From assembly GCA_947177135.1 (NCBI GenBank), contig CAMWTI010000003.1, positions 1 to 55,977 of the forward strand: a DNA stretch of 55,977 nucleotides. The letters run 5' to 3'. Source of the DNA: an uncultured Porphyromonadaceae bacterium. Its GTDB lineage: Bacteria > Bacteroidota > Bacteroidia > Bacteroidales > Muribaculaceae. Shown here piece after piece: positions 54,722 to 55,977 of the stretch; position 1 is the stretch's first letter; each line of letters starts with the position of its first letter. The notes under the pieces were generated by a model. It did no database searches. It was not told where the DNA came from and saw only the letters and a list, made by a program, of their open reading frames with translations. A program made the translations under genes and the position numbers.

Positions 54722-55409
54722 TCTGATAAAGTGTGTTGCCATTGATGATGAACCATTGGCACTGGATATAATCGAAAAATTCTGCCAACGGATCGGAAAC
54801 ATCGAACTGAAAAGATTTTCAGATCCCCGCCTTGGCCTTGAGGCTATCCAGCGGAATCGTCCAGACATTGTTTTTCTTGACATTGAGATGGATGCGGTCA
54901 GCGGACTGGACATCGCCTCCCGGCTGCCTGAGGGAACATGCTTTATATTCACAACCGCTTATCTGAGATATGCGCTTGAAGGTTTCGATCTAGATGCCGT
55001 GGATTATCTCCACAAACCGTTTGCCTTCAGTCGCTTTCAGACCGCATTTTCAAAAGCATTGAGGCGGATCGGCCGGCAGTCGATCAAGTCTACATCCCAA
55101 TGCATTGTCGTCAAGCAGGATTACAGCAACATAAGCATTCCGATAGACGACATACTTTATGTAGAGGCTGTGGAAGGGTATTCAAAGATATTTCGCACTT
55201 CGGGAGAATGCGTGATGTCAAGAATTCTGTTGAAGAATGTCTTTGCGATGCTGCCTCCAGAGTCTTTTATGCGGATACATAGATCGTTTGTTGTCTCTAT
55301 TTCAAAAATCAAATGTTTCAATAAGCAGGAAGTCGTGTTGGTTGATGGCGAAACGTTGCCGATCGGCAAACAATATTCATCGACTATCATGCAATTGGTC
55401 AAGGAGTGA
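54714..55409 (+). CDS. LytTR-family response regulator
   Basis: The 231-aa protein has a receiver domain with acidic residues in IDDEPLALD, phospho-acceptor D56 in FLDIEMDAVSG, and the conserved lysine in YLHKPFAFSRF. The LytTR DNA-binding domain follows (DILYVEAVEGYSKIF, FMRIHRSFVVSISKI, LPIGKQYSSTI). The ORF track starts at a TTG; the ATG at 54714 overlapping the kinase stop is the natural coupled start. Its target is likely nearby or scattered; none is proven. Confidence 0.95.
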   Translation: MSNLIKCVAIDDEPLALDIIEKFCQRIGNIELKRFSDPRLGLEAIQRNRPDIVFLDIEMDAVSGLDIASRLPEGTCFIFTTAYLRYALEGFDLDAVDYLHKPFAFSRFQTAFSKALRRIGRQSIKSTSQCIVVKQDYSNISIPIDDILYVEAVEGYSKIFRTSGECVMSRILLKNVFAMLPPESFMRIHRSFVVSISKIKCFNKQEVVLVDGETLPIGKQYSSTIMQLVKE

Positions 55410-55448
55410 CTGGACCTTATTCTGACATGCGACAGTGAGTTGCCCAAC

Positions 55449-55476
55449 TGCGGTTATGAGCACCACCATGACCGCA
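55449..55476 (+). terminator. Hairpin downstream of the response regulator
   Basis: TGCGGTTATG (55449-55458) pairs with CATGACCGCA (55467-55476), including one wobble, loop AGCACCAC. There is no T-tract, so termination would be weak or factor-dependent. Confidence 0.45.
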
Positions 55477-55530
55477 TGATATGGCCTACTTCGAGGTGAA
55501 GTGCAGCCTTTTGGTGTGAGTTAAAAGTAT

Positions 55531-55755
55531 TCAAATACGCCAATTTACACTACTGAAATAGAAATACATCATTACCTCGCCGAACAGCAATAGTATTTCC
55601 GTCTGCCCATAAGTCAAGGTGTTACCCTCGATATGGTTGCTATTGTAGTTAAAATCAACAATAAAACGACGGATAAGCCTCTCGCGGTCCTTCTCGGACA
55701 AGGGCTGAATGTTGAGCCAAGCGGCAAGTGCTTTTTTGATATTGAGATACTTCAT
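55531..55755 (-). pseudogene. N-terminal fragment of a Fic-family protein gene
   Basis: The 74-aa reading frame contains FIVDFNYNSNHIEGNTLTYGQTEILLLFG, characteristic of the start of Bacteroidetes Fic-domain proteins of about 330-370 aa. It then breaks into unrelated sequence and stops. The catalytic HPFXXGN(G/K) region is absent from the window, so this is a remnant. Fic enzymes transfer AMP to target proteins; this one cannot. Confidence 0.72.
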
Positions 55756-55800
55756 ACAGAATTCGTGTTACATCCGTACAACGTTAATAATAAATTCCAG

Positions 55801-55827
55801 AAAAGGTTGTATATGTATAACCTTTTT
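55801..55827. terminator. Bidirectional terminator downstream of the RND gene
   Basis: AAAAGGTTGTA (55801-55811) pairs with TATAACCTTTT (55816-55826), loop TATG. The stem arms give A- and T-runs on both strands. It lies 36 bases after the RND permease stop. Confidence 0.75.
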
Positions 55828-55861
55828 CGTGTTTTGCAAGGCTCTTATCTGAATATTATGC

Positions 55862-55977
55862 TCAGTCCGTACTTTTTTGTTTCAGTTGAGTGAATAGAAT
55901 CGGGGTGATGTATAATAATGCAACTGTGCCGAAAATCATGCCGCCGATTACGCCGATAGCGAGTGATTTGGAACCGT
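55862..55977 (-). CDS. RND-family efflux permease, C-terminal end only
   Basis: The minus strand has an open frame from the window edge to a TGA at 55864-55862. It encodes 37 residues: SLAIGVIGGMIFGTVALLYITPILF, then a short charged tail. This is the last transmembrane helix of an AcrB/MexB-type inner-membrane efflux pump. The rest of the gene lies beyond the window. It was too short for the ORF track. Confidence 0.82.
   Translation of the reverse strand, partial: GSKSLAIGVIGGMIFGTVALLYITPILFTQLKQKSTD

Noticed and set aside
55633-55893. 86-aa plus-strand ORF at the right end
   Set aside because: It crosses the fic remnant, a bidirectional terminator and the RND gene end, all on the other strand.

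Overview
The window looks like a Bacteroidales chromosome, most likely a Muribaculaceae-type gut anaerobe. This is inferred from many promoters of the Bacteroidetes form (TTTG, about 19-21 bases, TAnnTTTG), a SusC/SusD pair, C10, C11 and M6 peptidases, a Cbp1-like lipoprotein, RNase H with a viroplasmin domain, and several Bacteroidetes-restricted DUF families. No insertion sequence, prophage, CRISPR array or rRNA operon was found.

Layout. 1-4.8 kb: the end of a tRNA-Glu gene, a strong terminator, then a TPP riboswitch driving thiG-thiC-thiH and a SIMPL-domain protein. 4.8-12.8 kb (minus strand): a 5'-truncated glycosyltransferase remnant, two paralogous plug-containing outer-membrane proteins (the first broken by a frameshift) and a lipoprotein. 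12.9-17.7 kb (minus): phosphate transporter, RNase H, an alanine-dehydrogenase-like protein lacking usual catalytic residues, and shikimate kinase. 17.9-21.4 kb (plus): a tightly coupled four-gene envelope operon (DUF4595-like lipoprotein, beta-barrel protein, esterase, TlpA-type thioredoxin). 21.4-24.6 kb: ribosomal block rplM-rpsI-rpsB-tsf. 24.7-31.5 kb: secreted C10 peptidase, then clostripain-like C11 lipoprotein, MscS, RNase Z, TadA and an AraC-type regulator. 31.5-35.8 kb: a visibly AT-richer stretch with a candidate structured RNA, a small HTH protein, a lipoprotein and an M6 metalloprotease. 35.9-42.9 kb (plus): DUF3078, head-GIN protein, HAD phosphatase coupled to ribF, DUF389 membrane protein, and a secreted protein with an internal 405-bp duplication.

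43.1-55.4 kb is a glycan-utilisation locus: GH110 alpha-galactosidase, GH20 hexosaminidase, SusD, SusC, a Cbp1-like lipoprotein, and a divergent LytS-type kinase with LytTR response regulator. The enzyme pair suggests host glycans (alpha-1,3-galactose-capped, hexosamine-containing chains) as the substrate. The right end holds a fragment of a fic gene and the last 37 codons of an RND efflux permease.

The observations I rate highest are: the candidate RNA at 31.6-32.0 kb with two mutually exclusive pairings; an 18-bp perfect hairpin inside the esterase signal-peptide codons; the LytS/LytTR-linked GH110/GH20 locus; the HAD-ribF coupling as a candidate missing riboflavin phosphatase; a near-identical duplicated block that looks recently homogenised; and several genes whose -7 promoter box almost touches the start codon.
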